From positions 1-54,014 of the forward strand of contig NZ_UZWE01000059.1 of the NCBI RefSeq assembly GCF_900631945.1: 54,014 bases of DNA, read 5' to 3'. A model generated the notes under the pieces. It had not been told where the DNA came from and ran no database searches. It saw nothing but the letters and a program-made list of their open reading frames with translations. Shown here piece after piece: positions 1-8,939 of this stretch; the first letter of the stretch is position 1, and the number at the start of each line of letters is the position of its first letter. The translations under genes were made by a program, and so were the position numbers. The stretch is from Paracoccus haematequi. GTDB lineage: Bacteria > Pseudomonadota > Alphaproteobacteria > Rhodobacterales > Rhodobacteraceae.

Positions 1-585
1 GGTGCCGCTGTTCCGGGCGGGCTGGGTCCGCGCCGCGACCGCGTTCTGGAACCGCGCCCCGTGCCCCGCCGCCAGTTCCGCCGCCTCGTCCGAGACGCCG
101 CGCAGCAGGTCGTCCAGCCAGTCCGCATCGGCCTTGGCAAAGTCCGACAGCACATAGGGCGCAACCCGGTCCTTGTGGCCGGGATGGCCGATGCCCAGCC
201 GCACCCGGCCGTAATCGGCGCCGATATGCTGGTGGATCGACCGCAGCCCGTTATGCCCCGCATGGCCGCCGCCCTGCTTCACCCGGCATTTGCCCGGCGC
301 CAGGTCCAGTTCGTCATGCAGCACGATCACCTCGGCCGGGGACAGCCTCAGGTATCGCATCGCCTCGCCCACCGATTGCCCCGACAGGTTCATGAAGGTC
401 TGCGGCTTGAGCAGGACGACCCGCGCGTTTCCCAGCCGACCTTCCGAGACCAGCCCCTGAAACCGCGCCTTCCAGGGCGAAAAGCCGTGATCGGCGGCGA
501 TCCGGTCCACGGCCATGAAGCCGATATTGTGCCGGTTCGCCGCATATTTCGCGCCGGGATTGCCCAGCCCCACGATCAGCTTCAC
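1..585 (-). CDS. pth: Peptidyl-tRNA hydrolase (3' end cut by window)
   Basis: Releases tRNA from peptidyl-tRNAs that drop off the ribosome; cytoplasmic and monomeric in the family. The 195 visible codons begin VKLIVGLGNPGAKYAANRHN and carry the family residues Asn9 (GLGNPG), catalytic His19 (RHNIGF), Asn66 (TFMNLSG), Asp91 (HDELD) and Asn112 (GGHAGHNGLRS). The GTG start at 585 is chosen because AGGAGG lies 5 nt upstream and the conserved N-terminus begins exactly there; the ATG at 590 is followed at once by a stop in its frame. The frame is still open at base 1, and since the family is usually 190-220 residues only a short tail is missing. It is divergent from clpP. Confidence 0.95.
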   Translation of the reverse strand, partial: MKLIVGLGNPGAKYAANRHNIGFMAVDRIAADHGFSPWKARFQGLVSEGRLGNARVVLLKPQTFMNLSGQSVGEAMRYLRLSPAEVIVLHDELDLAPGKCRVKQGGGHAGHNGLRSIHQHIGADYGRVRLGIGHPGHKDRVAPYVLSDFAKADADWLDDLLRGVSDEAAELAAGHGARFQNAVAARTQPARNSGT

Positions 586-738
586 GCCATCCTCCTGCCG
601 CCCGGCCGGGCGAAGTTCGTTCCATGCCTTGCGGCGGACCTTGCCCGTTACTAAGACTCTGTCAACCTTTCGCGGCTAACAGATGGGATCAGCGCCCTGA
701 CGAATCGCGCAGGCAGGGACACCAGGCAAGGACAGACG

Positions 739-1371
739 ATGACCGATCCGGCAGAATTCTACATGAACACGCTTGTGCCCATGGTGGTCGAACAGACCTC
801 TCGGGGGGAACGGGCCTACGACATCTTCTCGCGCCTGCTCAAGGAACGGATCATCTTCGTGTCGGGTCCGGTCCATGACGGCATGTCCACGCTGATCTGC
901 GCGCAGCTGCTGTTTCTGGAGGCTGAAAATCCGAACAAGGATATCAGCATGTATATCAACAGCCCCGGCGGCGTCGTGACCTCGGGACTGTCGATCTATG
1001 ATACGATGCAGTATATCCGCCCGCGCGTGTCCACGCTGGTCGTGGGCCAGGCCGCCTCGATGGGGTCGCTGCTGCTGGCGGCGGGGGAAAAGGGGCTGCG
1101 CTATTCGCTGCCCAACAGCCGGGTGATGGTCCACCAGCCCTCGGGCGGCTTCCAGGGCCAGGCCACCGACATCCTGATCCATGCCCGAGAGACCGAGAAG
1201 CTGAAGCGTCGCCTGAACGAGATCTATGTCCAGCATACCGGCCGCAGCCTGGCCGAGGTCGAGGAGGCGCTGGAACGCGACCGCTTCATGTCCCCCGAAG
1301 AGGCGAAGGACTGGGGCCTGATCGACGAGGTCGTCGCCCCGCGCGGCAAGGCGGAACCCGAGAAGAAATAG
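739..1371 (+). CDS. clpP: ATP-dependent Clp protease proteolytic subunit
   Basis: Serine peptidase of the ClpXP and ClpAP machines; it forms two stacked heptameric rings in the cytoplasm and degrades unfolded or tagged substrates fed by the ATPase. The 210-residue protein shows the catalytic triad: Ser107 in [10 protein letters not shown], His132 in [10 protein letters not shown] and Asp181 in [11 protein letters not shown], with the substrate-binding segment [12 protein letters not shown] at about 73-84. Length is normal for the family. clpX follows 153 nt downstream on the same strand, the usual clpP-clpX order, so the two are probably co-transcribed, although clpX may have its own promoter in the gap. 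No clear promoter was recognised upstream. Confidence 0.97.
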   Translation: MTDPAEFYMNTLVPMVVEQTSRGERAYDIFSRLLKERIIFVSGPVHDGMSTLICAQLLFLEAENPNKDISMYINSPGGVVTSGLSIYDTMQYIRPRVSTLVVGQAASMGSLLLAAGEKGLRYSLPNSRVMVHQPSGGFQGQATDILIHARETEKLKRRLNEIYVQHTGRSLAEVEEALERDRFMSPEEAKDWGLIDEVVAPRGKAEPEKK

Positions 1372-1524
1372 GGCCGTTGGGGATTGTGACGGGCGCGCGT
1401 CAACCCTAACATAAAGGACAGACACCGTGGCGGCCTGTTCGCCGCGGAAAAATTCAGATGCGGCACAGGGCGACCGGCGCCGCCTGCGGGTTGGCAGACC
1501 TGCGGCAATCAAGGAACGTGGACG

Positions 1525-2790
1525 ATGGCGAACCAGTCCGGCAGTGACAGCAAGAACACGCTCTATTGCAGCTTTTGCGGCAAGAGCCAGCACGAGGTTC
1601 GCAAGCTGATTGCGGGACCGACCGTCTTCATCTGCGACGAATGCGTCGAACTGTGCATGGATATCATCCGCGAGGAAACGAAATCCTCGGGGCTGAAATC
1701 CGGCGACGGGGTGCCGACCCCCAAGGAAATCTGCGCGGTCCTGGACGATTACGTGATCGGCCAGGAACATGCCAAGCGGGTGCTGTCGGTGGCCGTCCAC
1801 AACCACTACAAGCGGCTGAACCACGGCGCCAAGGGCGATATCGAGCTGGCCAAGTCGAACATCCTGCTGATCGGCCCGACCGGCTGCGGCAAGACGCTGC
1901 TGGCCCAGACCCTGGCGCGGATCCTGGACGTGCCCTTCACCATGGCCGATGCGACCACCCTGACCGAAGCCGGTTACGTGGGTGAGGATGTCGAGAACAT
2001 CATCCTCAAGCTGCTGCAAGCGTCGGAATACAACGTGGAACGGGCGCAGCGCGGCATCGTCTATATCGACGAGGTCGACAAGATTACCCGCAAGTCCGAC
2101 AACCCCTCGATCACCCGCGATGTGTCGGGCGAGGGGGTGCAGCAGGCGCTGCTGAAGATCATGGAGGGCACCGTCGCCAGCGTCCCGCCCCAGGGCGGGC
2201 GCAAGCATCCGCAGCAGGAATTCCTGCAAGTGGATACGACCAACATCCTGTTCATCTGCGGCGGCGCCTTCGCGGGCCTGGATCGGATCATCGCGCAACG
2301 CAACAAGGGCACGGCAATGGGCTTCGGCGCCTCGGTCAAGGAGAACGACGACCGCGGCGTGGGCGAGCTGTTCAAGGAACTGGAACCCGAGGATCTGCTG
2401 AAATTCGGCCTGATTCCAGAATTCGTCGGCCGTCTGCCGGTGATCGCGACTCTGACCGACCTGGACGAGGAAGCGCTGATCATCATTCTGACCAAGCCAA
2501 AGAACGCGCTTGTGAAGCAGTATCAGCGCCTGTTCGACCTGGAAGGCGTGCAGTTGACCTTCACCGACGACGCGCTGCAAGCCATCGCCAAACGCGCCAT
2601 CAAGCGCAAGACCGGCGCGCGCGGCCTGCGCTCGATCATGGAGGACATTCTGCTGGACACCATGTTCGAACTGCCGGGCATGGACAGCGTCGAGGAGGTC
2701 GTGGTCAACGAGGAAGCCGTGGACAACGCCGCCACGAAGCCGCTGCTGATCCATTCCGATCCGAAAAAGGAAACCGCCTCGGCTGGCTGA
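1525..2790 (+). CDS. clpX: Clp protease ATP-binding subunit ClpX
   Basis: AAA+ unfoldase that recognises substrates and threads them into ClpP. The N-terminal zinc-binding domain has Cys15, Cys18, Cys37 and Cys40 (LYCSFC and FICDEC). The AAA+ module shows Walker A GPTGCGKT (117-124), the pore loop GYVG (150-153), Walker [10 protein letters not shown] (178-186), the RKH-type loop (GGRKHPQQE) and an MGF tripeptide in place of the IGF loop that docks on ClpP. At 421 residues it is full length. The ATG at 1525 is preceded by AAGGA. A GC-rich hairpin follows the stop codon. Function is assigned from family identity and from the upstream clpP. Confidence 0.97.
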   Translation: MANQSGSDSKNTLYCSFCGKSQHEVRKLIAGPTVFICDECVELCMDIIREETKSSGLKSGDGVPTPKEICAVLDDYVIGQEHAKRVLSVAVHNHYKRLNHGAKGDIELAKSNILLIGPTGCGKTLLAQTLARILDVPFTMADATTLTEAGYVGEDVENIILKLLQASEYNVERAQRGIVYIDEVDKITRKSDNPSITRDVSGEGVQQALLKIMEGTVASVPPQGGRKHPQQEFLQVDTTNILFICGGAFAGLDRIIAQRNKGTAMGFGASVKENDDRGVGELFKELEPEDLLKFGLIPEFVGRLPVIATLTDLDEEALIIILTKPKNALVKQYQRLFDLEGVQLTFTDDALQAIAKRAIKRKTGARGLRSIMEDILLDTMFELPGMDSVEEVVVNEEAVDNAATKPLLIHSDPKKETASAG

Positions 2791-2810
2791 GCAGTGGCGG
2801 GCTGAGCATC

Positions 2811-2828
2811 GGGGGCCGCAAGGCCCCC
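2811..2828 (+). terminator. Hairpin after clpX
   Basis: A perfect 7-bp stem GGGGGCC / GGCCCCC closes the loop GCAA, 20 nt after the clpX stop. No T-run follows, so it is a weak intrinsic terminator or a 3'-end stabilising hairpin. Nearly the same stem-loop recurs at 35862-35877 with a T-run on the minus strand. Confidence 0.5.
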
Positions 2829-2907
2829 CGTGTCGTTCGTGCAGGCTGGATCTTCGCCGCGCTTTGCGCCATATCGGTGCCAGCCAAAGACCAAGAGGTT
2901 TCCGCCC

Positions 2908-3282
2908 ATGTCCTTCCTGCTTCGCGCCTTGACCTGGTGGAACAGCCAGACCATCAACACCCAGTTCTGGACTTGGCGGAACGGCATCAAGGTGGGCGAG
3001 GATGCCGAGGGCAACGTATTCTACCAGAACAAGGACGGATCGCGCCGCTGGGTGATCTATAGCGGCGAATCGCAGGCCAGCAGGGTCAGCCCCGAATGGC
3101 ACGGCTGGCTGCACCACACCTGGAGCGAGCCGCCGACCAAGGCGCCGCTGCCCCACAAGCCCTGGGAAAAGCCGCATCAGGAAAACCGGACAGGGACGCC
3201 CGGCGCCTATTATCCCGAAGGATCGTTGTACCGGGCGGAACAGCCGAAGCGGCGTGACTATGACGCCTGGCAGCCGGAATAG
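2908..3282 (+). CDS. NDUFA12 / complex I 17.2 kDa subunit-like protein
   Basis: A 124-residue protein of the NADH:ubiquinone oxidoreductase NDUFA12 family, an accessory subunit that Paracoccus-type complex I shares with mitochondria. Visible family features are the aromatic N-terminus ([19 protein letters not shown]), the [10 protein letters not shown] turn, SRRWVIYSG, the [11 protein letters not shown] block and a C-terminal Pro/Lys-rich segment. The frame is open from 2830, but the ATG at 2908 is preferred: it has AGAGG about 8 nt upstream and the family begins there. It is followed without any gap by the MlaD gene. It lies far from any nuo operon, which is usual in this group. The assignment is from motif recognition. 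Confidence 0.85.
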   Translation: MSFLLRALTWWNSQTINTQFWTWRNGIKVGEDAEGNVFYQNKDGSRRWVIYSGESQASRVSPEWHGWLHHTWSEPPTKAPLPHKPWEKPHQENRTGTPGAYYPEGSLYRAEQPKRRDYDAWQPE

Positions 3283-3747
3283 ATGACCTCCGGGGCCGAT
3301 CATCGAGCGGAACTGCTGGCGGGCGCCGTCGTGCTGGCCGTCGCGGCGGGGTTCCTGGGCTGGGGTTTCGGCAAGGGGTTCGCGCGCGAGACGGGGTATG
3401 AGGTCAGGGCCTCGTTTCCCGATGTGGACGGAGTTGCCGTGGGGACCGAGGTTCGGCTGGCGGGCGTTCCCGTGGGCCGCGTGACCGGCGTGACGCTGAA
3501 CCCCGACACCTACATGGCCGATGCCCGCCTGAGCCTTCCCGCCGGTATCGTCCTGCCCAGCGACAGCGCCGCGCTCATCCAGTCCGACGGGCTGCTAGGC
3601 GGGGCCTATATCCAGATCCAGCCGGGCGGCAGCCCCGACAACCTGGCGCCGGGCGACGAGATCGAGGACGTTCAGGGCGCCGTCAGCCTGTTGCAGTTGA
3701 TGATGAAGTTCGTGGACAGCCAGGCCCAGGCCGAGGATAATTCGTGA
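3283..3747 (+). CDS. mlaD: MlaD-type phospholipid transport protein (MCE domain)
   Basis: Periplasm-facing substrate-binding component of an Mla-type ABC system that moves phospholipids between outer and inner membrane. The 154 residues comprise a short cytosolic N-terminus, one membrane helix at about 9-30 and a single MCE domain (GYEVRASFPDVDGVAVGTEV, then LAGVPVGRVTGV and DGLLGGAYIQI). A C-terminal hydrophobic segment LLQLMMKF fits the pore-forming helix of MlaD. The start ATG directly abuts the preceding stop codon. The partner genes mlaE, mlaF and mlaC are not in this window, so this copy is separated from them or works as an orphan. Confidence 0.85.
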   Translation: MTSGADHRAELLAGAVVLAVAAGFLGWGFGKGFARETGYEVRASFPDVDGVAVGTEVRLAGVPVGRVTGVTLNPDTYMADARLSLPAGIVLPSDSAALIQSDGLLGGAYIQIQPGGSPDNLAPGDEIEDVQGAVSLLQLMMKFVDSQAQAEDNS

Positions 3748-4094
3748 TCCGCGCCCTTACCCTGGTCGCGGCCATGGCGGCCCCGGCCGCCGCGCAAGAG
3801 GTTGCCCGCGCGGAGGGCGCCTTGCTGCGCGGATTGGACAAGATCTCGGGCCGGACCACCGACCTGCCGGTCCATGTCGGAGAGGCCGTGCGGTATGGCC
3901 GCCTGCAGGTCCGGTTGGGCGAGTGCCGCTATCCGGCGGGCGATCCCAGTTCCGACGCCTATGCGCAGATGACGATCACCGACATGTCGGAAAACGTCAC
4001 GCTGTTCAGCGGCTGGATGATCGCGTCGTCGCCCGCGCTGTCGGCGCTTGACGATACGCGCTATGATGTCTGGGTGATTTCCTGCCAAAGCTGA
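3744..4094 (+). CDS. DUF2155-family secreted protein
   Basis: A 116-residue protein with a cleavable signal peptide (about 1-17, ending PAAAQ) and one small domain with two cysteines, Cys60 in LGECRYP and Cys114 near the end (WVISCQS), which could form a disulfide in the periplasm. The pattern, including MTITDMSENVTLFSGWMI, matches DUF2155. The GTG start overlaps the mlaD stop by 4 nt (GTGA), implying translational coupling. Its last 34 nt overlap the convergent aat gene. Function is unknown; its place behind mlaD suggests, without proving, an envelope role. Confidence 0.8.
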   Translation: MIRALTLVAAMAAPAAAQEVARAEGALLRGLDKISGRTTDLPVHVGEAVRYGRLQVRLGECRYPAGDPSSDAYAQMTITDMSENVTLFSGWMIASSPALSALDDTRYDVWVISCQS

Positions 4095-4690
4095 TCCGCG
4101 GTCGGCAGCGGATGCGAATGCAGGTCGGCGCGCCGTGACAGGGCATCCGCCAGCATCAGGCGATAGGCGTCTCGGGGGATTTCCCGGCCGCCCATGCGTT
4201 CAAGATGCGGCGTCAGGAACTGCGTGTCGAACAGCGAGAAGCGGCAGCGGGCCAGATGGCTGGACATCCACAGTAGCGCCATTCTGGATCCGTTGGTCCG
4301 CGCCGACACCATCGATTCCCCGAAAAAGGCCGCCCCCAGCGTGACTCCGAAAAGGCCCCCGGCGAAGGCGCCGTCATGACGCACCTCAAACGCATGGGCA
4401 TGTCCCGCCTGATGAAGCTGACGGTACAGCCGGGCCAGCGGCGCGTTGATCCAGGTCGTTTCCCGGTTCGCGCAAGCCGCCACCATCGCGTCGAAATCGC
4501 CGTCCAGATGCGCCGACCAGCCGCCCCGGCGCAGGTCGCGCAGCAGGGACCGTGCGGCATGGACGCCGCCCACCGGCAGAATTCCCCGCAGGGGTGGATC
4601 GAACCAGTAAAGGCGCGGGTCGGCCGCGCTTTCCGCCATGGGAAAGACGCCGCGCGCATAGCCTTGCAGCAGTTGCGCGGCGGTCAGCAT
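4061..4690 (-). CDS. aat: Leucyl/phenylalanyl-tRNA--protein transferase
   Basis: Attaches Leu or Phe from aminoacyl-tRNA to N-terminal Arg or Lys of proteins, creating N-degrons for ClpAPS in the cytoplasm. Family motifs seen in the 209 residues are YWFDPPLRGILPV at about 28-40, HAHAFEVRHDG, GGLFGVTLGAAFFGESM (the conserved acyl-acceptor pocket) and FDTQFLTPHLERMGG. The ATG at 4690 lies 8 nt after the accC stop, so it is the third gene of accB-accC-aat. Its 3' end overlaps the convergent DUF2155 gene by 34 nt. Confidence 0.95.
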   Translation of the reverse strand: MLTAAQLLQGYARGVFPMAESAADPRLYWFDPPLRGILPVGGVHAARSLLRDLRRGGWSAHLDGDFDAMVAACANRETTWINAPLARLYRQLHQAGHAHAFEVRHDGAFAGGLFGVTLGAAFFGESMVSARTNGSRMALLWMSSHLARCRFSLFDTQFLTPHLERMGGREIPRDAYRLMLADALSRRADLHSHPLPTADQLWQEITQTS

Positions 4691-4698
4691 CGGCGCGG

Positions 4699-6045
4699 TC
4701 AGCCGAACTTCTGTTCCAGCCAGCGTTCCAGCCAGTGGATCGAATAGTTGCCCGCCAGAATGTCGGGTTCCTGCAACAGCGCCGTGAACAAAGGCACGGT
4801 CGTGTCGATGCCGTCCACGATCAGCTCGCCTAGGGCGCGGTCCAGCCGGGCCAAGGCCTCGGGCCGGTCGCGGCCATGGACGATCAGCTTGCCGATCAAG
4901 CTGTCGTAATAGGGCGGGATCGAATAGCCGTCGTAAAGCGCCGAATCGATGCGCACGCCCAAGCCGCCCGGCGCGTGATACTGGGTGATCCGGCCGGGGC
5001 AGGGCGAAAATCCCGGCACCTTCTCGGCATTGATCCGCACCTCGATGGAATGGCCGCGAATCGACAGGTCTTCCTGGCGGAACTCCATCTCGGCGCCGGA
5101 TGCCACCAGGATCTGCTGGCGGACCAGATCGACGCCGAAGATCGCCTCGGTCACGGGATGTTCGACCTGAAGGCGGGTGTTCATCTCGATGAAGTAGAAC
5201 TCGCCATCCTCGTACAGGAATTCGATAGTGCCCGCCCCGGCATAGCCGATCCGGGCCACCGCGTCGGCGCAGATCTTGCCGATCCGGGCGCGCTCCTCGG
5301 GCGTGATGGTCGGGCCGGGCGCTTCCTCCAGCACCTTCTGGTGGCGGCGTTGCAGCGAACAGTCGCGTTCGCCCAGATGGACAGCGCGGCCCTTGCCGTC
5401 TCCGAACACCTGGATCTCGATATGGCGCGGCTTTTGCAGATATTTTTCGATATAGACATCGGGATTGCCGAAGGCGGCCTTGGCCTCGGCCCGTGCGGTG
5501 CGGAAGGCGACTTCAAGACCCTTGTCGTCATGGGCGACCTTCATGCCGCGCCCGCCGCCGCCCGCCGTGGCCTTGATGATGACCGGATAGCCGATGGCGG
5601 CCGCGACCTTGCGCGCGTCCTCGACATCGTCGACGCCGCCTTCGCTGCCGGGCACGCAGGGCACGCCCAGGTTCTTCATCGTGTCCTTGGCGGTGATCTT
5701 GTCGCCCATGATGCGGATATGTTCCGCGCGCGGGCCGATGAAGGTGATGCCGTGGTCTTCCACCATCTGCACGAAGGCGGCGTTTTCGGACAGGAAGCCA
5801 TAGCCGGGATGGATCGCCTGCGCGCCGGTGATCTCGCAGGCCGAGATGATCGCGGGCATCGACAGATAGCTGGCCGACGAGGGCGCCGGGCCGATGCAGA
5901 CCGATTCGTCGGCCATGCGGACATGCATCGCATCGGCATCGGCGGTGGAATGGACGGCGACCGAGGCGATGCCCATCTCGCGGCAGGCGCGGATCACGCG
6001 CAGGGCGATCTCGCCCCGGTTGGCGATCAGGATCTTGTCGAACAT
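4699..6045 (-). CDS. accC: Biotin carboxylase subunit of acetyl-CoA carboxylase
   Basis: Carboxylates the biotin on AccB using ATP and bicarbonate, the first step of fatty acid synthesis. The 448-residue protein has the biotin carboxylase N-domain ([20 protein letters not shown]), the ATP-grasp glycine loop ([11 protein letters not shown]), the [17 protein letters not shown] segment and the catalytic stretch [16 protein letters not shown]. The ATG at 6045 is chosen because the conserved N-terminus starts there and a GAGG element precedes it. A GTG four codons upstream (6057) overlaps the accB stop as GTGA and is a real alternative. Operon: accB-accC-aat. Confidence 0.96.
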   Translation of the reverse strand: MFDKILIANRGEIALRVIRACREMGIASVAVHSTADADAMHVRMADESVCIGPAPSSASYLSMPAIISACEITGAQAIHPGYGFLSENAAFVQMVEDHGITFIGPRAEHIRIMGDKITAKDTMKNLGVPCVPGSEGGVDDVEDARKVAAAIGYPVIIKATAGGGGRGMKVAHDDKGLEVAFRTARAEAKAAFGNPDVYIEKYLQKPRHIEIQVFGDGKGRAVHLGERDCSLQRRHQKVLEEAPGPTITPEERARIGKICADAVARIGYAGAGTIEFLYEDGEFYFIEMNTRLQVEHPVTEAIFGVDLVRQQILVASGAEMEFRQEDLSIRGHSIEVRINAEKVPGFSPCPGRITQYHAPGGLGVRIDSALYDGYSIPPYYDSLIGKLIVHGRDRPEALARLDRALGELIVDGIDTTVPLFTALLQEPDILAGNYSIHWLERWLEQKFG

Positions 6046-6053
6046 GCCGTCCC

Positions 6054-6560
6054 TCACTCGACGACCATCAGCGGGGCGCCGAATTCGACCGGGGTGCCGT
6101 CGTCGATCAGGATGCGCTTGACCGTGCCGGCGCGGGGCGACGGGATGTGGTTCATGGTCTTCATCGCCTCGACGATCAGCAGCGTGTCGCCTTCGGCCAC
6201 CGCCTGTCCGATCTGGACGAAGGGCGCGGCGCCCGGTTCGGCGGACAGATAGGCGGTGCCGACCATCGGCGATGTCACGGCGCCGGGCAGGCTGGCCGGA
6301 TCCTCGCTGATCGCGGGCAATTGCGCGGCGGCGGCAGGGGCCGAAGCAGGCGCGGGCGCCGGAGCGGCGGCAGGGGCGGGCGCAGCATAGGTGACCTGCT
6401 TGCCCTGCTTGGACAGGCTGACCGTCAGGCGGTCATGTTCGCCGTATTCCCGTTTCACCGACAGTTCGGACAGGTCGCTGGCATTCAGCAGTTCGGCAAG
6501 CGACTGGATGAAAGCCACGTCGCCTTCGTGATGCTTGCCGTTTTGGGAATCGTTGCTCAT
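6054..6560 (-). CDS. accB: Biotin carboxyl carrier protein
   Basis: Carries the carboxyl group from AccC to the AccAD transferase. The 168 residues comprise an N-terminal region, an Ala/Pro-rich flexible linker at about 59-82 and the C-terminal biotinyl domain with EAMKTMN, where Lys134 is the biotinylation site. The domain also has the BCCP-type thumb region ([15 protein letters not shown]). The ATG at 6560 is preceded by AGAGGA; an upstream TTG-initiated extension is less likely. First gene of accB-accC-aat. Confidence 0.95.
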   Translation of the reverse strand: MSNDSQNGKHHEGDVAFIQSLAELLNASDLSELSVKREYGEHDRLTVSLSKQGKQVTYAAPAPAAAPAPAPASAPAAAAQLPAISEDPASLPGAVTSPMVGTAYLSAEPGAAPFVQIGQAVAEGDTLLIVEAMKTMNHIPSPRAGTVKRILIDDGTPVEFGAPLMVVE

Positions 6561-6658
6561 GCGGTCCTCTGCCAATGTCCTATGGTGCCGCGACCTTGCC
6601 CGGCCGCGACGATTTTTCAGCCTTATAGCCTTGGAACCGCGTCAAGGGGAAGGGTTTC

Positions 6659-6979
6659 TCAACCCAAGGTGGGCCGCGACGCCTTTTCGGCCAGGCCCGA
6701 GGTTCCCGCCCGGCGGTCCAGTTCCGCTTCGACCTGGGCCAGCGTCACATCGCGCGCGGCCAGCATCACCAGCAGGTGGAAGATCACGTCGGCGGCCTCG
6801 GCGGTCAGGCGGTCGCGGTCGCCCTTGACGGCCTCGATGATCGCCTCGACGGCCTCCTCGCCGAACTTCTCGGCGCATTTCTCGGGGCCTTTCGCCAGCA
6901 GCTTCGCGGTCCAGCTGTCGTCCGGGTCGGCGGACTTGCGGGCGGCGACGGTGGCGGCAAGGTCGTGGATCGCGCTCAT
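6659..6979 (-). CDS. hisE: Phosphoribosyl-ATP pyrophosphohydrolase
   Basis: Hydrolyses phosphoribosyl-ATP to phosphoribosyl-AMP, the second step of histidine synthesis. The 106-residue all-alpha MazG-like protein has the acidic metal-binding motifs [13 protein letters not shown] and [19 protein letters not shown]. The start ATG overlaps the hisF stop (ATGA), so it is coupled to hisF. It is the stand-alone form, not fused to hisI. The other early his genes are not adjacent. Confidence 0.95.
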   Translation of the reverse strand: MSAIHDLAATVAARKSADPDDSWTAKLLAKGPEKCAEKFGEEAVEAIIEAVKGDRDRLTAEAADVIFHLLVMLAARDVTLAQVEAELDRRAGTSGLAEKASRPTLG

Positions 6980-7737
6980 GTCAGCCTCATCGGGATGCCT
7001 GCGGCGGCCATGTGGGCCTTGGCCTCGGCGATGGTGAAGGTGCCGAAATGGAAGATGGATGCAGCCAGGACCGCGCTGGCATGGCCTTGGGTCACGCCCT
7101 CGACCAGATGGTCCAGCGTGCCGACCCCGCCCGAGGCGATCACGGGGATGTTCACCGCATCCGCGATGGCGCGGGTCAGGGGAATGTTGAAGCCCGCCCG
7201 CGTGCCGTCGCGATCCATGCTGGTCAGCAGGATCTCTCCGGCGCCCTTCGCCTCGACGGTGCGGGCGAAGTCCACGGCGTCGATGCCGGTGGGCTTGCGG
7301 CCGCCATGGGTGAAGATCTCCCATCGGCCATCCGCGACGGTCTTGGCGTCGATGGCCACGACGATGCACTGGCTGCCGAAGCGGTCGGCGGCCTGGGCCA
7401 CCACGTCAGGGTCGGCCACGGCGGCCGAGTTGAAGCTGACCTTGTCGGCCCCGGCCAGCAGCAGGGCGCGCACATCGTCATGGGTGCGCACGCCGCCGCC
7501 CACGGTCAGCGGCACGAAGCACTGTTCGGCGGTGCGCGTCACCAGGTCGAACATGGTGCCGCGATTTTCATGCGTGGCGTGGATGTCGAGGAAACAGATC
7601 TCGTCCGCCCCCGCCGCGTCATAGGCTTTGGCCGCCTGCACGGGATCGCCCGCGTCGATCAGGTCCACGAAGTTGACGCCCTTGACGACGCGGCCGTCGG
7701 CCACGTCCAGGCAGGGGATGATGCGGGTCTTGAGCAT
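6976..7737 (-). CDS. hisF: Imidazole glycerol phosphate synthase cyclase subunit
   Basis: With HisH it converts PRFAR and glutamine-derived ammonia to imidazole glycerol phosphate and AICAR. The 253-residue TIM barrel shows the two catalytic aspartates, Asp11 (IIPCLDV) and Asp130 (IVVAID), plus phosphate-binding motifs TVGGGVR and IASGGVG. The ATG at 7737 has AAGGAG 6-7 nt upstream and fits the family N-terminus. It heads a two-gene hisF-hisE unit, divergent from selD. hisH and hisA are not in the window, so the his genes are split. Confidence 0.96.
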   Translation of the reverse strand: MLKTRIIPCLDVADGRVVKGVNFVDLIDAGDPVQAAKAYDAAGADEICFLDIHATHENRGTMFDLVTRTAEQCFVPLTVGGGVRTHDDVRALLLAGADKVSFNSAAVADPDVVAQAADRFGSQCIVVAIDAKTVADGRWEIFTHGGRKPTGIDAVDFARTVEAKGAGEILLTSMDRDGTRAGFNIPLTRAIADAVNIPVIASGGVGTLDHLVEGVTQGHASAVLAASIFHFGTFTIAEAKAHMAAAGIPMRLT

Positions 7738-7834
7738 GGGCTTCTCCTTGCGGGACCGTCCTAAGCGCAAACGGGGCTTCGTTGAAGATGCGATTTGCAG
7801 GTGATAGCGTGGCGCCAACGATACGGAGGCGCCG

Positions 7835-8890
7835 ATGGACGACCAGTTGAAGACCGAACCCCGCCTGACATCCCTGTCCCATGGCGGCGGCTGCGGTTGC
7901 AAGATCGCGCCGGGCGTGCTGACCGGCCTGCTGCGCGGCACGGCGATGTTGCCGGTGCCCGAGGCGCTGCTGGTCGGGATCGAGACATCCGACGATGCCG
8001 CGGTCTACAGACTGAACGACCGGCAGGCCTTGGTGGCGACGACGGATTTCTTCATGCCGATCGTCGACGATCCGCTGGATTTCGGCCGCATCGCCGCGAC
8101 CAATGCGATCAGCGATGTCTACGCGATGGGCGGCACGCCGATCATGGCCCTGTCGCTGGTCGGGATGCCGATCAACACGCTGTCGGGCGAGACCATCGCC
8201 CGGATCCTGGAAGGTGGCGCGATGGCCTGCCGCGAGGCCGGGATCCCCATCGGCGGCGGCCATACCATCGATTCGGTCGAGGCGATCTATGGCCTTGTCG
8301 CTTTGGGACTGGTCGACCCGGCGCATGTGAAGCGCAATTCCGGCGCGCAGCCGGGCGATGTGCTGATCCTGGGCAAGCCTCTGGGTGTCGGGGTCATGTC
8401 GGCGGCGCTGAAAAAGGGCGCGCTGCCCGATGACGGCTATCGCGCGATGATCGCTGCCACGACCCGGCTGAACACCCCCGGCCCGGATCTGGCGCGGCTG
8501 CCGGGGGTTCATGCGATGACCGATGTGACGGGCTTCGGCCTGGCGGGCCATGCGTTGGAGATGGCGCGGGGGTCGGGCTGCGAGTTGCGGCTGGACTGGT
8601 CCGCCGTGCCGCTGCTGGCCGGGGTGCGCGACCTGGCGTCGGGCGGCCATGTGACGGGTGCGTCGGGCCGAAACTGGGCCAGCTATGGGGCCGAGGTCGC
8701 GTTGCCCGAGGGCTTCGCCGACACGGATCGCGCGCTGCTGAGCGATCCACAGACCAGCGGCGGGCTGTTGGTGGCCTGCGCCGAGGATCAGGCGGATGCG
8801 GCCCTGGCGATCTTTGCCGAACACGGCTTTGCCGAGGCGGCCGTGATCGGGCGGGCGGTTGAAGGCCCCGGGCGGATCGTGGTCGGCTGA
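7835..8890 (+). CDS. selD: Selenide, water dikinase (selenophosphate synthetase)
   Basis: Makes selenophosphate from selenide and ATP, the selenium donor for selenocysteine and for 2-selenouridine in tRNA. The 351-residue protein has the N-terminal catalytic loop SHGGGCGCK with Cys20 and Lys23 matching the E. coli Cys17 and Lys20 positions. The nucleotide and metal segments [21 protein letters not shown] and IGGGHTID follow. Both cysteines are ordinary TGC codons, so this SelD is not itself a selenoprotein. The ATG at 7835 follows GGAGG. No selA, selB, selC or selU (ybbB) is visible here, so which use of selenium it serves cannot be decided. A 3' repeat element follows the stop. Confidence 0.95.
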   Translation: MDDQLKTEPRLTSLSHGGGCGCKIAPGVLTGLLRGTAMLPVPEALLVGIETSDDAAVYRLNDRQALVATTDFFMPIVDDPLDFGRIAATNAISDVYAMGGTPIMALSLVGMPINTLSGETIARILEGGAMACREAGIPIGGGHTIDSVEAIYGLVALGLVDPAHVKRNSGAQPGDVLILGKPLGVGVMSAALKKGALPDDGYRAMIAATTRLNTPGPDLARLPGVHAMTDVTGFGLAGHALEMARGSGCELRLDWSAVPLLAGVRDLASGGHVTGASGRNWASYGAEVALPEGFADTDRALLSDPQTSGGLLVACAEDQADAALAIFAEHGFAEAAVIGRAVEGPGRIVVG

Positions 8891-8896
8891 GGGCGT

Positions 8897-8931
8897 CCGC
8901 CTCCGGCGGGGGTATTTGGACAAAGAAGAAG
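8897..8931 (+). repeat. Short 3'-end repeat element, copy 1
   Basis: Just after selD, a small stem CCGCC / GGCGG is followed by GGGTATTT, GGA and CAAAGAAGAAG (8910-8931). The same core occurs at 30575-30597, 30754-30775 (minus orientation) and, with changes, at 49614-49637. Copy 1 sits between the convergent 3' ends of selD and the peptide importer operon. Confidence 0.7.
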
Positions 8932-8939
8932 CGGCGGTG

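Noticed and set aside
676..3303. Very long open frame on the minus strand opposite clpP, clpX and the NDUFA12-like gene
   Set aside because: It is antisense to genes with complete motif sets. High GC makes long antisense frames common; the translation is rich in Arg, Gln, His and Ala with no domain I recognise.
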